A DNA stretch of 64,000 nt, from the NCBI GenBank assembly GCA_035325905.1, contig DAOKYY010000001.1, positions 113,910 through 177,909 on the forward strand, read 5' to 3'. Positions 36,665 through 45,403 of the stretch are shown here, in pieces (positions within the stretch are counted from its first letter, which is position 1; the number at the start of each line of letters is the position of its first letter). The stretch is from DYGX01 sp035325905. Lineage in GTDB: Bacteria; Chloroflexota; Anaerolineae; Aggregatilineales; Aggregatilineaceae. The translations under genes were made by a program, and so were the position numbers. The notes beneath the pieces were generated by a model, which searched no databases, had not been told where the DNA came from, and worked only from the letters and a program-made list of their open reading frames with translations.

Positions 36665-37660
36665 TCAAACCTCCTGCGGGCGGAAGGGGCGGCCCGTTTC
36701 GGCGGACCGGATCGCGGCGAAAGCCAGCTTGAGCGCCATTAGGCCATCGTGCGCCGCGACGCGCGGCGTCGCACCATGCGCCAGCGCCGCGTAGAACTCC
36801 TTAAGCTGGGTGGTGTACGGCGGCTCGGCCAGCGGGCTGGCGGGCACGGCAATATCGGGCGTCTCCGCGCTCTGCTGCATGGCCGTCACGCGGACCGGCA
36901 CCGCGCTGTCCACCGGGTGATCGATCAGGCCGTGGCTTCCCGCGATTTGCAGACTGGTGCGGAACAGCGGCGGCGGATAGGCCCACGCCCCTTCCAGGTT
37001 GGAGATCGCGCCGCTGGTGTGGCGCAGAATCGCCAGGGCGTAATCGCCGGGCGCATCCGGGCGGGCGCTGCTGACGTTCTTGGCGAACACGGTCTCGACC
37101 TCGCCCGCGATCCAGCGCGCGTAGTCGAAATCGTGCAGCATCAGGTCGAGCATCATCCCGCCGGATTTCGCGGTGTCCATGAACCAGTTATCGACCTCGC
37201 GCTTGGGCCGAAAGCTGGCCCGCGTCAGGCGCACGACCGCCACGTCGCCGACCTCGCCGCCGTCAACCAGCGCCTTCGCCTGCGCGTACTGCGGGAAGTA
37301 GCGGACGACGTGCGCCACCAGCAGTTGCACCCCGGCCTGCGCGCACGCGGCGATCATCTCCTCCCCCTGCGCGACCGTGCGCGCCAGCGGCTTCTCGCAC
37401 ACAACGTGCTTCCCGGCGGCGGCGGCTTTCAGCGCGATCTCGCGGTGCACATGCGTCGGCGCGCAGATGTCCACCACGTCCACATCGGCGATCAGCGCGT
37501 CCAGGCTCGGATACGCGCGCCCCCCGTGCCGCTCGATGACTGACCGGACCATCCCGGCGTCAAGCGAGTAGACGCCCGCCAGCGTCGCCGGGGTCGCCTT
37601 CCACCCGGCGGCGTGCAGCGCGCCCATGAACCCGGCTCCGACTATCCCTACTCGTAACAT
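36665..37660 (-). CDS. Gfo/Idh/MocA family oxidoreductase (second)
   Basis: A 331-residue member of the same family with a canonical Rossmann motif VGIVGAGFMGALHAAGW, VDICAPTHVHREIAL and the EKP motif in HVVCEKPLARTVAQGEE. The C-terminal domain includes SGGMMLDLMLHDFDYARWI, which provides the usual active-site Asp and His. It is transcribed ahead of the other dehydrogenase and 48 bases after the ROK kinase. Two such enzymes in tandem often act in steps of one sugar or cyclitol oxidation route, together with isomerases and TIM-barrel proteins. The two proteins are only distantly similar, so they are unlikely to be a recent duplication. Confidence 0.9.
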   Translation of the reverse strand: MLRVGIVGAGFMGALHAAGWKATPATLAGVYSLDAGMVRSVIERHGGRAYPSLDALIADVDVVDICAPTHVHREIALKAAAAGKHVVCEKPLARTVAQGEEMIAACAQAGVQLLVAHVVRYFPQYAQAKALVDGGEVGDVAVVRLTRASFRPKREVDNWFMDTAKSGGMMLDLMLHDFDYARWIAGEVETVFAKNVSSARPDAPGDYALAILRHTSGAISNLEGAWAYPPPLFRTSLQIAGSHGLIDHPVDSAVPVRVTAMQQSAETPDIAVPASPLAEPPYTTQLKEFYAALAHGATPRVAAHDGLMALKLAFAAIRSAETGRPFRPQEV

Positions 37661-37708
37661 GCGTCGATCCTTTCGAAAAGCCGCCCGATAGGCGCGGCCA
37701 GACGGCGG

Positions 37709-38668
37709 CTAGACCGCCTGCCGCGCGTGCCACACCAGCGCCGAGGCCCCGACCGCGCTGCTGGCGACTGTCGATTCGACGATTGTCACGCCATCGCGCG
37801 CCGCGGGCAACACCTGCGCCCGAAAGACAGCCCCGGCGCGCGTAATCCAAAAATCCGCCGCCGCGTGGCCCAGGCCGCCGCCGAGAATGAACCGCTCCGG
37901 GTTCAGCAGGCTGGCGCACGTGCTCATCACCGTGCCGAGCACCTCCGCCGCCTGCTCCATCACCGCGACGGCCAGCGCGTCGCCCGCCGCGAACGCCGCC
38001 AGGATGTCGTGCGCCGAGACTCGATCGCCCCGCTCCACCAGCGGACTATCCGGGTAGGTTACGGCCCATTCCAGCGTCCCGGCGCGCAAGCCCTTGCCGG
38101 ATACGTACATCTCCACGCAGCCGCGCAGGCCGCAGTTGCACTGCCGCCCCTGCGGGTGAAGCACCAGGTGCCCGACTTCCATCGCGTAGGCGTTCAGGCC
38201 GGTTGCCAGCGCGCCATTCACTACCGCCGCGCCGCCCAGCCCGGTCCCAATCGCCAGGTAGATAAAGTCGCGCGCGCCCCGCGCCGCGCCAAAATACAGC
38301 TCGCCAAGCGCGGCAGCGTTGGTATCCTTGTGAACCCAGACGGGCAGATCATCCGCCAGCCGCTGGCGGATGCCATCGCGCAGCGCGACGCCGGTCCAGC
38401 CAAGATTGACCGCGTAATGCACGATCCCCTGAACTGGATCGACGTGGCCGGGGCACCCGATCCCGATCCCGGCCAGCAACCCCGGCGCTCCGGCGCGCAG
38501 CGCCTCGATCGCGCCCGCGATCTCGTCCAGCGTCGTCGTTGCGTCGTCCGGCCTCATCGGCAGGCGCCGCTCGGCCAAAACCGCGCCGGAGCGGTCCACC
38601 AGCGCCAGCGCGATCTTCGTGCCCCCGATATCAACCCCGATCGCCAGATTCTCGCTCGCCACGCGCAT
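37709..38668 (-). CDS. ROK-family sugar kinase
   Basis: A 319-residue ROK protein predicted to phosphorylate a hexose or N-acetylhexosamine with ATP. The N-terminal phosphate motif is AIGVDIGGTKIALALVDR. The sugar-binding region includes HKDTNAAALGELYFG. The zinc-binding signature is present as QCNCGLRGCVEMYVSG. No helix-turn-helix precedes the kinase domain, so it is an enzyme rather than a ROK repressor. I start it at the Met of MRVASENLAIG, though AGAGGAG lies very close to this codon. A start at 38695, nine codons earlier, is also possible. It is the first gene of a run with the two dehydrogenases on this strand. Confidence 0.88.
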   Translation of the reverse strand: MRVASENLAIGVDIGGTKIALALVDRSGAVLAERRLPMRPDDATTTLDEIAGAIEALRAGAPGLLAGIGIGCPGHVDPVQGIVHYAVNLGWTGVALRDGIRQRLADDLPVWVHKDTNAAALGELYFGAARGARDFIYLAIGTGLGGAAVVNGALATGLNAYAMEVGHLVLHPQGRQCNCGLRGCVEMYVSGKGLRAGTLEWAVTYPDSPLVERGDRVSAHDILAAFAAGDALAVAVMEQAAEVLGTVMSTCASLLNPERFILGGGLGHAAADFWITRAGAVFRAQVLPAARDGVTIVESTVASSAVGASALVWHARQAV

Positions 38669-38817
38669 GACTCCTCTCGTGTCGCCGATCATCACTAGGC
38701 TAACAAGCCAGGCGATGCCGCCGCAAGGGACAGGACTCCGGCAAAACGCCGCCGAATGGCGTAAAAAACGCCGCGCCGGGCGGGCCGGGCGGCGTCATGT
38801 CGCTGCGGAGCGCACGC

Positions 38818-39366
38818 TTAGCCGACGACCTCCGGCGCGCGCGTGATGCGCGGGTCGGTGAACAGGTCGTTTTCATCCGTGCTGCGCGTGCTGAACTCCG
38901 AGACGATCGCGCCTTCCGGCCCGCCCTGGAACCAGTGCCAGGTTTCGGGGTACAGCGTGTACTGCTCGCCCGGCTTGAGCACAATCTCGTGCCAGACGGT
39001 GTAGTATTCCTCGCTGCCCGCGGGCGGCTTGGCCTTCGGATGGGGCGCCGGCTCGCCGGTGACATACAGGTACACCTCACCCCAGCGGCAGCGGAACGTC
39101 TCTTCTTTGCCGGGTTTGCCATTCACCGGCGGGTGAAAATGCTCGGGGCAGGTCTGGCCGGGCAGCAGCACCAGCTCTTTGGCGCAGACGCGCTCGGTGT
39201 TGACGTACGTGACCAGCGCAAGGCCGGTCTTCTCGTACTCGCCCAGCCCCAGGTCCGCGATCTCGATGTTCGCCTGTTCTTCCGGGGTGAGCACGATCCC
39301 GGCCCGGCTCAGGTATTCATAGGCTTTCTGCTGGTATTTCCGAAGCTCTTCTTGTGTGACGGCCAT
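38818..39366 (-). CDS. D-lyxose ketol-isomerase-like cupin
   Basis: A 182-residue cupin-fold protein of the D-lyxose isomerase type. The metal-binding cupin residues are visible in CPEHFHPPVNG, KEETFRCRWGEVYLYV and the later TLYPETWHWFQGG. Family members isomerise D-lyxose to D-xylulose and also D-mannose to D-fructose. The latter would connect mannose released by the GH38 and GH130 enzymes to central metabolism. The start is the ATG at 39366 with GAGGAG about nine bases upstream. It lies 169 bases after mtnA and 149 bases ahead of the ROK kinase on the same strand. The function is inferred from family resemblance. Confidence 0.85.
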   Translation of the reverse strand: MAVTQEELRKYQQKAYEYLSRAGIVLTPEEQANIEIADLGLGEYEKTGLALVTYVNTERVCAKELVLLPGQTCPEHFHPPVNGKPGKEETFRCRWGEVYLYVTGEPAPHPKAKPPAGSEEYYTVWHEIVLKPGEQYTLYPETWHWFQGGPEGAIVSEFSTRSTDENDLFTDPRITRAPEVVG

Positions 39367-39534
39367 GAGATTATTCTCCTCACCATTGCGCGAAGTCTTG
39401 AGCCTGACTGACTGCCGGCGGATTGAGCATCCGCCCGCCATTTCGTGTAAGTGGGCGGCGCGGCGCGGACGCGCTTCGCCTGCCTCTGAAATGTACCCCC
39501 GAAGCCGGAAACGATCAACGTCCCCGGCGGCGGA

Positions 39535-40578
39535 TCACTCCCTCAGCAGCTTGCGCAGGTTCTCCTCGAACGGCGGGTAGACCACGCCGCGCTCGGTGAT
39601 GATCGCGGTAATGTAACGCGCCGGGGTGACGTCGAAGGCCGGGTTGCCAACCGCGACGCCGTCCGGCGTGATCTGCTCCGCGCCGACATGCGTCACCTCG
39701 CCGGCAGGCCGCTCCTCGATCTCGATCGCGTCGCCGCTCGGCGTGTCGAGGTCGATGGTGGTGGTCGGCGCGGCGATGTAGAACGGGACGCCGTTTTCGT
39801 GCGCGACGACCGCCAAGTTGTACGTGCCGATCTTATTCGCCGTGTCGCCATTAGCCGCCACCCGGTCGCAACCGACCACGCACAAATCGACCTGCTCGGT
39901 CCGCATGAAGTGGCCGGACGCGCCGTCAGCGATGACGCGATGCGGGATGCCCAGGTTCTTTAGCTCCCAAGAGGTCAGACGGGCGCCTTGCAGGCGCGGG
40001 CGCGTTTCGTCCACCAGCACCTGAACCTGCTTGCCGTGCTCGTGCGCGGTGCGAATGATGCCCAGCGCCGTCCCGTAATCGACCGTCGCCAGCGCGCCAG
40101 TATTGCAATGATGAATGATCGTCGCCCGGTCCGGGACCAGCGGCAGGGCGTTCAGGCCCATCTGCCGGTTAATCGCGACATCTTCCTGCGCGATGCGGTG
40201 CGCTTCGTCCAGCGCCGCAGCGCGCAGAGCGTCCACTGTGTCGAGCGCGGGATCGGCGGCCCGCGCCAGGACGCGGTTGATCGCGCCGAACAGGTTGACC
40301 GCCGTCGGGCGCGAGGCGCGCAGCACATCCGCCGCCGCATCCAGCTCCGCCCGGAGCGCGGCCACATCTCCGGCCTGGCTGTGCGCCGCCGCGAGCGCCA
40401 GCCCATACGCCGCCGTCGCGCCGATCGCCGGCGCCCCGCGCACCACCATGTCGCGGATGGCGTCCGCCACGGCCCTGGCGTCGCTATAGTCGAGATACAC
40501 CGTCTGGGCCGGCAGCGCGCGCTGGTCCAGCAGGCGCAGCGTACCGCCATCGATCCATTCCAGCGTGCGATAAGTCAT
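39535..40578 (-). CDS. mtnA: S-methyl-5-thioribose-1-phosphate isomerase
   Basis: A 347-residue eIF2B-related isomerase of methionine salvage that converts 5-methylthioribose 1-phosphate to methylthioribulose 1-phosphate. Typical signatures are DMVVRGAPAIGATAAYGLAL near the N-terminus, HHCNTGALATVDYGTALG with the catalytic cysteine region, ETRPRLQGARLTSWEL and VVGCDRVAANGDTANKIGTY with the catalytic Asp. ERGVVYPPFEENL is at the C-terminus. ATG 40578 follows AAGGAG. Other salvage genes are not adjacent. A related enzyme, 5-deoxyribose-1-phosphate isomerase, shares these motifs, so the substrate is likely but not certain. Confidence 0.9.
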   Translation of the reverse strand: MTYRTLEWIDGGTLRLLDQRALPAQTVYLDYSDARAVADAIRDMVVRGAPAIGATAAYGLALAAAHSQAGDVAALRAELDAAADVLRASRPTAVNLFGAINRVLARAADPALDTVDALRAAALDEAHRIAQEDVAINRQMGLNALPLVPDRATIIHHCNTGALATVDYGTALGIIRTAHEHGKQVQVLVDETRPRLQGARLTSWELKNLGIPHRVIADGASGHFMRTEQVDLCVVGCDRVAANGDTANKIGTYNLAVVAHENGVPFYIAAPTTTIDLDTPSGDAIEIEERPAGEVTHVGAEQITPDGVAVGNPAFDVTPARYITAIITERGVVYPPFEENLRKLLRE

Positions 40579-40638
40579 CGACCAATGCTCCTTGCTGTCC
40601 GAAACGTTCCAGCGCCGTTCGAGCGGTGGCGCCCGCCC

Positions 40639-40667
40639 ATCATACAACCGGACGGCGAAGAATTCCA
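40639..40667 (-). promoter_or_regulatory. Predicted mtnA promoter
   Basis: On the minus strand TATGAT (40639-40644, five of six consensus bases) lies about 60 bases ahead of the mtnA start. A weak TGGAAT is 17 bases upstream. Confidence 0.45.
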
Positions 40668-40719
40668 CCCGTTTGGGGCGAGAATGTCCTGTTCTCCCCG
40701 GCGCACGCCCTTGACTCGG

Positions 40720-40748
40720 TTGACGGCCGGAAATTTTCGTCCTATAGT
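40720..40748 (+). promoter_or_regulatory. Promoter of the GntR-LacI regulator gene
   Basis: TTGACG (40720-40725), a 17-base spacer and TATAGT (40743-40748) make a near-consensus promoter 45 bases upstream of the start codon at 40793. Confidence 0.8.
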
Positions 40749-40783
40749 ACAGGTACGGTCATTTGCATACAGGTGCGTACAGG
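40748..40783 (+). promoter_or_regulatory. Direct repeats TACAGG, probable autoregulatory operator
   Basis: TACAGGTACG (40748-40757), TACAGGTGCG (40768-40777) and TACAGG (40778-40783) start at 20- and 10-base intervals, so they lie on one face of the helix. They begin at the last base of the -10 element. The position suggests binding by the regulator encoded directly downstream. Confidence 0.5.
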
Positions 40784-40792
40784 CGACCGGAC

Positions 40793-42028
40793 ATGGTGCG
40801 CTTTCGCCTCACCCGTGACAGCTCGCTCCCGCTCCACCGCCAGCTTCTCAACGAGCTGCGCCACGCCATTCTCAGCGGCGAACTCCAACCCGATGACCAG
40901 CTTCCCGGCGAGATTGAGCTGGTCGCGCAGCTGGGCGTCAGCCGCGCCACGATCCGCCGCGCCTGGCAGGACGCGCTGGAAGAAGAGCTGATCTACCGCG
41001 TGACCGGCAAAGGGACATACGTCGCGGGGGTCCAGCCGGCGCGCGCTCCCCGGCAAGTGGTCGGCTTCCTCGTCCCAGGGTTTCACAGCCCATTCGACAG
41101 CTACCTGCTCGTCGGCGCGGAGAGCGTGCTGCGCGCGCAAGGCTACGGGCTGCTGTTCGCCTGCACCGAGCGCAACGTCGATGAAGAAAACCGCATGGTG
41201 CACGAAATGTGCCGGGACGGAGTCGCCGGAATTCTGCTCTGGCCGGCCCTCGGCAACTCCAAGCAGCGCGCCTTGATGGACCCACACTGCAACATCCCGG
41301 CGGTGCTGATGGATCGTCTCATTCCCGGCCTGCCGCTCCCCTGCGTGTCCAGCAACAACCACCGGGGCGGCCTCCAGGCGATGCACCATCTGCTGGAACT
41401 CGGTCACAGACAGATCGCGTTCCTCGCCAGCCCGCACCTTGATCTGTGGACCATCGCCGAGCGATTTCGCGCCTACGAGGACGCGATGCGTAGCGCGGGG
41501 CTGGAGCCGCTGGAGCCAATCGTCATCGGCTCGCGCGAGGAGTTCAAGGTCTACGCCGAGTACGTCTCGTATCTGGCCGCTTACCGCGACGAAATCGAGG
41601 CCGTCGCACGCTTGCTGGCCCAGCCGGATCGCCCCACCGCGATTTTCGCGATGAACGACTTGATGGCGTTCATTATCATCCGCGCGGCGGCGCTCGCCGG
41701 GCTGAGCGTGCCCCGCGACCTGTCGATCGTGGGGTTTGACAATCTCGCGCTGGCCGAGCATATCGACCCGCCGCTGACCACCGTGGCTCAGGACCCGATG
41801 AGCATCGGCAGAGAAGCCGCGCGCCGCCTGCTGGCCCTGATCCAGGGTGAGCCAGCGCAGGACATTCTGACCCTGCTCCCCACCCATCTTGTCACGCGCG
41901 AGTCGACCGCTCCGATCGGAACCCGAGCGGCGATCAGAAAGGAGGACACGGACAGCGCAGAGAAAGATGAGTTGACCAGAATGGCTATTGGGCACCCGTC
42001 GTCAGAGCTGGATCGCGCCCAGCAATAG
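40793..42028 (+). CDS. GntR-LacI hybrid sugar regulator (AraR-like)
   Basis: A 411-residue regulator with an N-terminal GntR winged helix (SSLPLHRQLLNELRHAILSG, then GEIELVAQLGVSRATIRRAW) and a C-terminal LacI-type periplasmic-binding fold (QVVGFLVPGFHSPFDSYLL to about residue 375). This domain pairing is that of AraR-type repressors, in which a sugar bound to the C-terminal domain releases DNA. The start is ATG 40793; no strong ribosome-binding site is seen. It is 145 bases upstream of importer 2 on the same strand and probably controls it and itself. The effector is unknown; mannosides or arabinose-like sugars are candidates from the neighbouring enzymes. Confidence 0.9.
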   Translation: MVRFRLTRDSSLPLHRQLLNELRHAILSGELQPDDQLPGEIELVAQLGVSRATIRRAWQDALEEELIYRVTGKGTYVAGVQPARAPRQVVGFLVPGFHSPFDSYLLVGAESVLRAQGYGLLFACTERNVDEENRMVHEMCRDGVAGILLWPALGNSKQRALMDPHCNIPAVLMDRLIPGLPLPCVSSNNHRGGLQAMHHLLELGHRQIAFLASPHLDLWTIAERFRAYEDAMRSAGLEPLEPIVIGSREEFKVYAEYVSYLAAYRDEIEAVARLLAQPDRPTAIFAMNDLMAFIIIRAAALAGLSVPRDLSIVGFDNLALAEHIDPPLTTVAQDPMSIGREAARRLLALIQGEPAQDILTLLPTHLVTRESTAPIGTRAAIRKEDTDSAEKDELTRMAIGHPSSELDRAQQ

Positions 42029-42173
42029 CGTGCGTTTCAGCGCATGGTCAGCCCAGGGCGGCGAAACGTCTGCCCACCTGAGAGCGGAGGCGCGTGGCCG
42101 GGGCAGGCTTCCCGATCAGCGCCCAAGCTTCGCCCATGCATGAGAGTTATTTACGAAAGGATCACAGATAACA

Positions 42174-43565
42174 ATGTCCAAATCTCGACTAGTGCTCACC
42201 GTTCTCCTCGCATTCAGCCTGATGATCGCCGCTTTTGGCGTCGCAGCGCCTGCGGCGGCGCAGGAAGGCCCGGTCACGCTGACCATCACCTGCCGCTGTG
42301 TGGCAGGTGGCGTCAACAACAACCTGGTGGTGTGGCTGACGACCTACGTCTTCCCCACTTTCGAGAAGATGATGGCCGACCAGGGCCGTGAAGTGAAGGT
42401 CGAGCTGGTGGAATTCGGCGGCAGCGACGAGCAGCTCAAGGAGCAGTACGCGCTTGACCTGAGCGTCGGCAGCGGCTACGACATCATGTCCTTCGACGGC
42501 TTCTGGGTGCCCGAATTCGTCGGCGCCGGCCTGCTGAAGCCGCTGGAAGAAGTCGCCGGCCCCGAAGTCAACGACTGGGAAGGCTGGGGCCACATCTCGC
42601 CCGGCATCCAGGCCATCCTCGGCTATCAGGGCAAGGTCTATGGCCTGCCGATGGGTACCGACGTGCGCCAGATTTTCTATCGCACCGACCTGTTCCAGCA
42701 GGCCGGGATCGAAGTGCCCTGGCAGCCGGCAAGCTGGGAAGAGATTCTGGAAGCCGCCCGCGCGCTGAAGGACGCTGGCGTGTCGATCCCGATCCAGCTC
42801 AACGCTGGCACGCCGATGGGCGAGGCGACCACTATGCAGGGCTGGTTCATGGCGCTGCTCGGCGGAGGCCATCACCTCTATGACTTCGAGCAGAACAAGT
42901 GGATCGTCAGCAGCCCCGGTATTCTCGACGCGCTCAACCTCTATAAGACGATCTACGTCGATGAAGAGCTGGGCGACGCGCGCATGCAGCTTTTGCAGGA
43001 TGGCCGCAACCGCTCTTTCGTCGAGTTCCGCGATGGCAACGTCGGGATGCTGGTCGAAGGCGACTGGTTCTGGCGCTCGGTGATCGCACCCGGCTCGGAG
43101 ACCGGGATCGAGAACCGCAACGAAATCGTTAGCTGGGCGAAGATGCCCGCTAAGGAACCGGGCGCGGGCTTCAACGGCCAGGACTTCGTGACGATCTCCG
43201 GTGGCACCGGCTGGGTGATCAACCCCAACACCGAGCACCCCGCCGAAGCGTGGGCGCTGCTGTCCTACATGTCGGGCGAAGACCCGGCGCGCGCCTTCGA
43301 GCTGATGCAGCCTCGTATCAGCTTCCGTGACGACGTGCCGGTGGCGGGCGATCCGGTCATGACCGCGATGGCCGAGGCGCTGCTGCCCCTGACTACCGTC
43401 CGCCCGATGCTGCCGGAATATCCGCAGGTGTCGATCGAAGCGCAGCTCATGACCGAGCGCGTGGTTTCCGGCGAGATGTCCCCTGAGGAAGCCATGCAGG
43501 CGTTCGACGACGCCGTGACTGAACTCGTGGGCGAGGAGAACGTGATTCGTCTCCCGCTGAACTAA
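42174..43565 (+). CDS. Sugar ABC transporter substrate-binding protein (importer 2)
   Basis: A 463-residue family 1 solute-binding protein. The signal peptide (residues 1-29, ending AAPAAAQ) has no lipobox cysteine. The mature N-terminus contains two close cysteines (TITCRCVAGG), which could form a disulfide or bind metal. Family-typical parts include the core SGYDIMSFDGFWVPEF, the hinge-region YGLPMGTDVRQIFYRTDLF and DGNVGMLVEGDWFWRS. The start follows AAGGA. It lies directly downstream of the hybrid regulator and ahead of two permeases, an ATPase, a PHP-family hydrolase and a GH38 mannosidase, so a mannose-containing oligosaccharide is a reasonable ligand. This remains an inference from context. 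Confidence 0.9.
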   Translation: MSKSRLVLTVLLAFSLMIAAFGVAAPAAAQEGPVTLTITCRCVAGGVNNNLVVWLTTYVFPTFEKMMADQGREVKVELVEFGGSDEQLKEQYALDLSVGSGYDIMSFDGFWVPEFVGAGLLKPLEEVAGPEVNDWEGWGHISPGIQAILGYQGKVYGLPMGTDVRQIFYRTDLFQQAGIEVPWQPASWEEILEAARALKDAGVSIPIQLNAGTPMGEATTMQGWFMALLGGGHHLYDFEQNKWIVSSPGILDALNLYKTIYVDEELGDARMQLLQDGRNRSFVEFRDGNVGMLVEGDWFWRSVIAPGSETGIENRNEIVSWAKMPAKEPGAGFNGQDFVTISGGTGWVINPNTEHPAEAWALLSYMSGEDPARAFELMQPRISFRDDVPVAGDPVMTAMAEALLPLTTVRPMLPEYPQVSIEAQLMTERVVSGEMSPEEAMQAFDDAVTELVGEENVIRLPLN

Positions 43566-43586
43566 GCCGCGCAATACGCGCATCAA

Positions 43587-43612
43587 GGGTCAGGCCCTGC
43601 AGGGCCTGACCC
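43587..43612 (+). repeat. Perfect 26-base palindrome between binding-protein and permease genes (operon 2)
   Basis: Arms GGGTCAGGCCCTG (43587-43599) and CAGGGCCTGACCC (43600-43612) form a perfect 13-bp inverted repeat without a loop spacer. It has the look of a dispersed intergenic palindrome and would fold into a strong RNA hairpin that may protect the binding-protein message or limit read-through. No T-run follows. Confidence 0.8.
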
Positions 43613-43641
43613 CTACCCCGTGCCATTTATGAGAGGCTATC

Positions 43642-44544
43642 GTGGAACGAAAAGCCATCTTTTCGGCAAAAGTCGGGTTGCTGTTCCTGGCGCCTGCGCT
43701 GGTCTTCGTCGCCGTCTTCCTGCTCTACCCGTTTTTCCGCGTGTTCATGCTCAGTTTCACCAACCAGACCCTGCTCGGCGCCACCGCGCCGAATCCTGAT
43801 TGGGTGGGCCTGGACAATTACCAGCGGCTGTTCGACTTCGACCGCTGGATGCGGCTGGGCGAGTTCGGCAGCGCGCTGAAGATTACTGCCCGGTTCGTGG
43901 TCGGCTCGGCGCTGATCGGCCAGGTTGGGCTGGGGCTGCTGATCGCGTGGGCGTTCTATCGCAAGAAGGGCGTGCTGCGCGAAACCGTGTACACGCTGGT
44001 GATATTGGCCTGGATCATCCCCGAGACGGTCGTCGCGTTCACCTGGGTCGCGTTCCTCGACTGGGAATTCGGCACACTGAACGCAATCCTCGACACGCTG
44101 GGGTTGGGCCGTCCTGACTGGCTGTTCAAACATCCACTGGAATCGATTATTCTGTTCAATTCCTGGCGCGGCGCGGCCTTCTCGATGCTGTTGTTCTCAT
44201 CCGCGCTGGAGACGATCCCGCCCTCGTATATCGAGACAGCGGAAGTGGCCGGCGCGAACGCGTGGCAGAAATTCCGCGACATCTTTTTTCCGCTACTGCG
44301 CGGGCACATCCTGACCGACCTGATCCTCATTACGCTGTGGACGTTTAACGTCTTTACGCCCTTCCTGCTGACCGGCGGTGGACCGATTAAGAAAACCGAG
44401 CTGGTTTCGATCTACACCTACCGCACCGCTTTTCAGGGCCAGCACGAGTTTGGCAAAGGCGGGGCGATCGCGGTGGTGATGATGCTGATCAATTTCTCCC
44501 TGGCGATCGTTTACCTGTCGATGATCCGCCGTAGGAAGGCGTGA
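43642..44544 (+). CDS. Sugar ABC transporter permease, MalF type (importer 2)
   Basis: A 300-residue permease with six predicted membrane helices, the first at VGLLFLAPALVFVAVFLLYP. The EAA coupling loop is IETAEVAGANAWQKFRDIFF, and FTPFLLTGGGPIKKTELVSI is typical of MalF-type subunits. It has no large periplasmic loop. The start is GTG at 43642, with GAGAGG five bases upstream. The gene stop overlaps the region of the next permease start. It forms a complete importer with the binding protein upstream and the permease and ATPase downstream. Confidence 0.92.
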   Translation: MERKAIFSAKVGLLFLAPALVFVAVFLLYPFFRVFMLSFTNQTLLGATAPNPDWVGLDNYQRLFDFDRWMRLGEFGSALKITARFVVGSALIGQVGLGLLIAWAFYRKKGVLRETVYTLVILAWIIPETVVAFTWVAFLDWEFGTLNAILDTLGLGRPDWLFKHPLESIILFNSWRGAAFSMLLFSSALETIPPSYIETAEVAGANAWQKFRDIFFPLLRGHILTDLILITLWTFNVFTPFLLTGGGPIKKTELVSIYTYRTAFQGQHEFGKGGAIAVVMMLINFSLAIVYLSMIRRRKA

Positions 44545-44546
44545 AT

Positions 44547-45383
44547 ATGAACCGCTACAAGCTCCGCACAGGTGTCTCGCGGGCGCTGCTACTGCTGTTC
44601 GCGTGCGTCATGGGGGCGTTCTTCGCGCTGCCGCTGCTCTGGCTCATTACCGCGCCGTTCAGCACCCAGGCCAATCTCTCCGTCACCGTCCCGGAAGACC
44701 CTTCGCTGGCGAATTTCGAGGCGGTGTTCGGCAACAAGTTCGCGATCCGCGCGCTGTTTCAGAACAACCTGATCATCGGCGGCGGCGTGATGATCCTGGT
44801 CGCCTCCATCGCGACGCTGGCATCCTACGGCCTGTCCCGCGCACGCGTGCCGGGCCGCGATGTGCTGGTCTACATCCTGATTCTGTTTTCGTCGGTCGTC
44901 AGCGGCACTGCCGCGATGGTCCCCCTGTTCCTGCTGATTTTCAACCTCGGCATGATCGACACCTACCAGGGCGTGATCCTGGTCATGACCGGCGGGCTGC
45001 TGCCCTCCGCGATCTTCATCATGCGTGATTTCGTGGACTCGATTCCGCGCTCGTATGAAGAAGCCGCGCTGGTCGCAGGCGCCTCTTCGTATCGCATGTT
45101 CCGCGATGTAGCCTTTCCGCTGGTGCGGCCAGGTGTGATGGTCGTCGCGATTTGGGCGTTTGTCAACGCCTGGGGCGCGTTCCTGATTCCATCGGTCCTG
45201 CTGCGCAGCCCGGAGCATATGCCGGCCTCCATCGCGTTCTACTCGTTCTACACAGAAGCCGGGACGCCGAATATCACGCTCGTGTCGGCCTATGCGTTCC
45301 TCTACACGATCCCGGTGCTGCTGCTGTACCTCATCGTGAACTGGCGCTTTGGCTTCCGCTTCTTTGGCGGCATCAAAAGCTGA
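44547..45383 (+). CDS. Sugar ABC transporter permease, MalG type (importer 2)
   Basis: A 278-residue permease with six membrane helices, starting near LLLLFACVMGAFFALPLLWL. The EAA coupling loop is SYEEAALVAGASSYRMFRDV. ATG 44547 is preferred because AGGAAGG lies seven bases upstream; a GTG at 44541 would be too close to it. The loop after the first helix is short, in contrast to the MalG proteins of importers 1 and 3. It is followed 20 bases later by the ATPase. Confidence 0.92.
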   Translation: MNRYKLRTGVSRALLLLFACVMGAFFALPLLWLITAPFSTQANLSVTVPEDPSLANFEAVFGNKFAIRALFQNNLIIGGGVMILVASIATLASYGLSRARVPGRDVLVYILILFSSVVSGTAAMVPLFLLIFNLGMIDTYQGVILVMTGGLLPSAIFIMRDFVDSIPRSYEEAALVAGASSYRMFRDVAFPLVRPGVMVVAIWAFVNAWGAFLIPSVLLRSPEHMPASIAFYSFYTEAGTPNITLVSAYAFLYTIPVLLLYLIVNWRFGFRFFGGIKS

Positions 45384-45403
45384 TCGGACTGGACTGAACT
45401 CGA

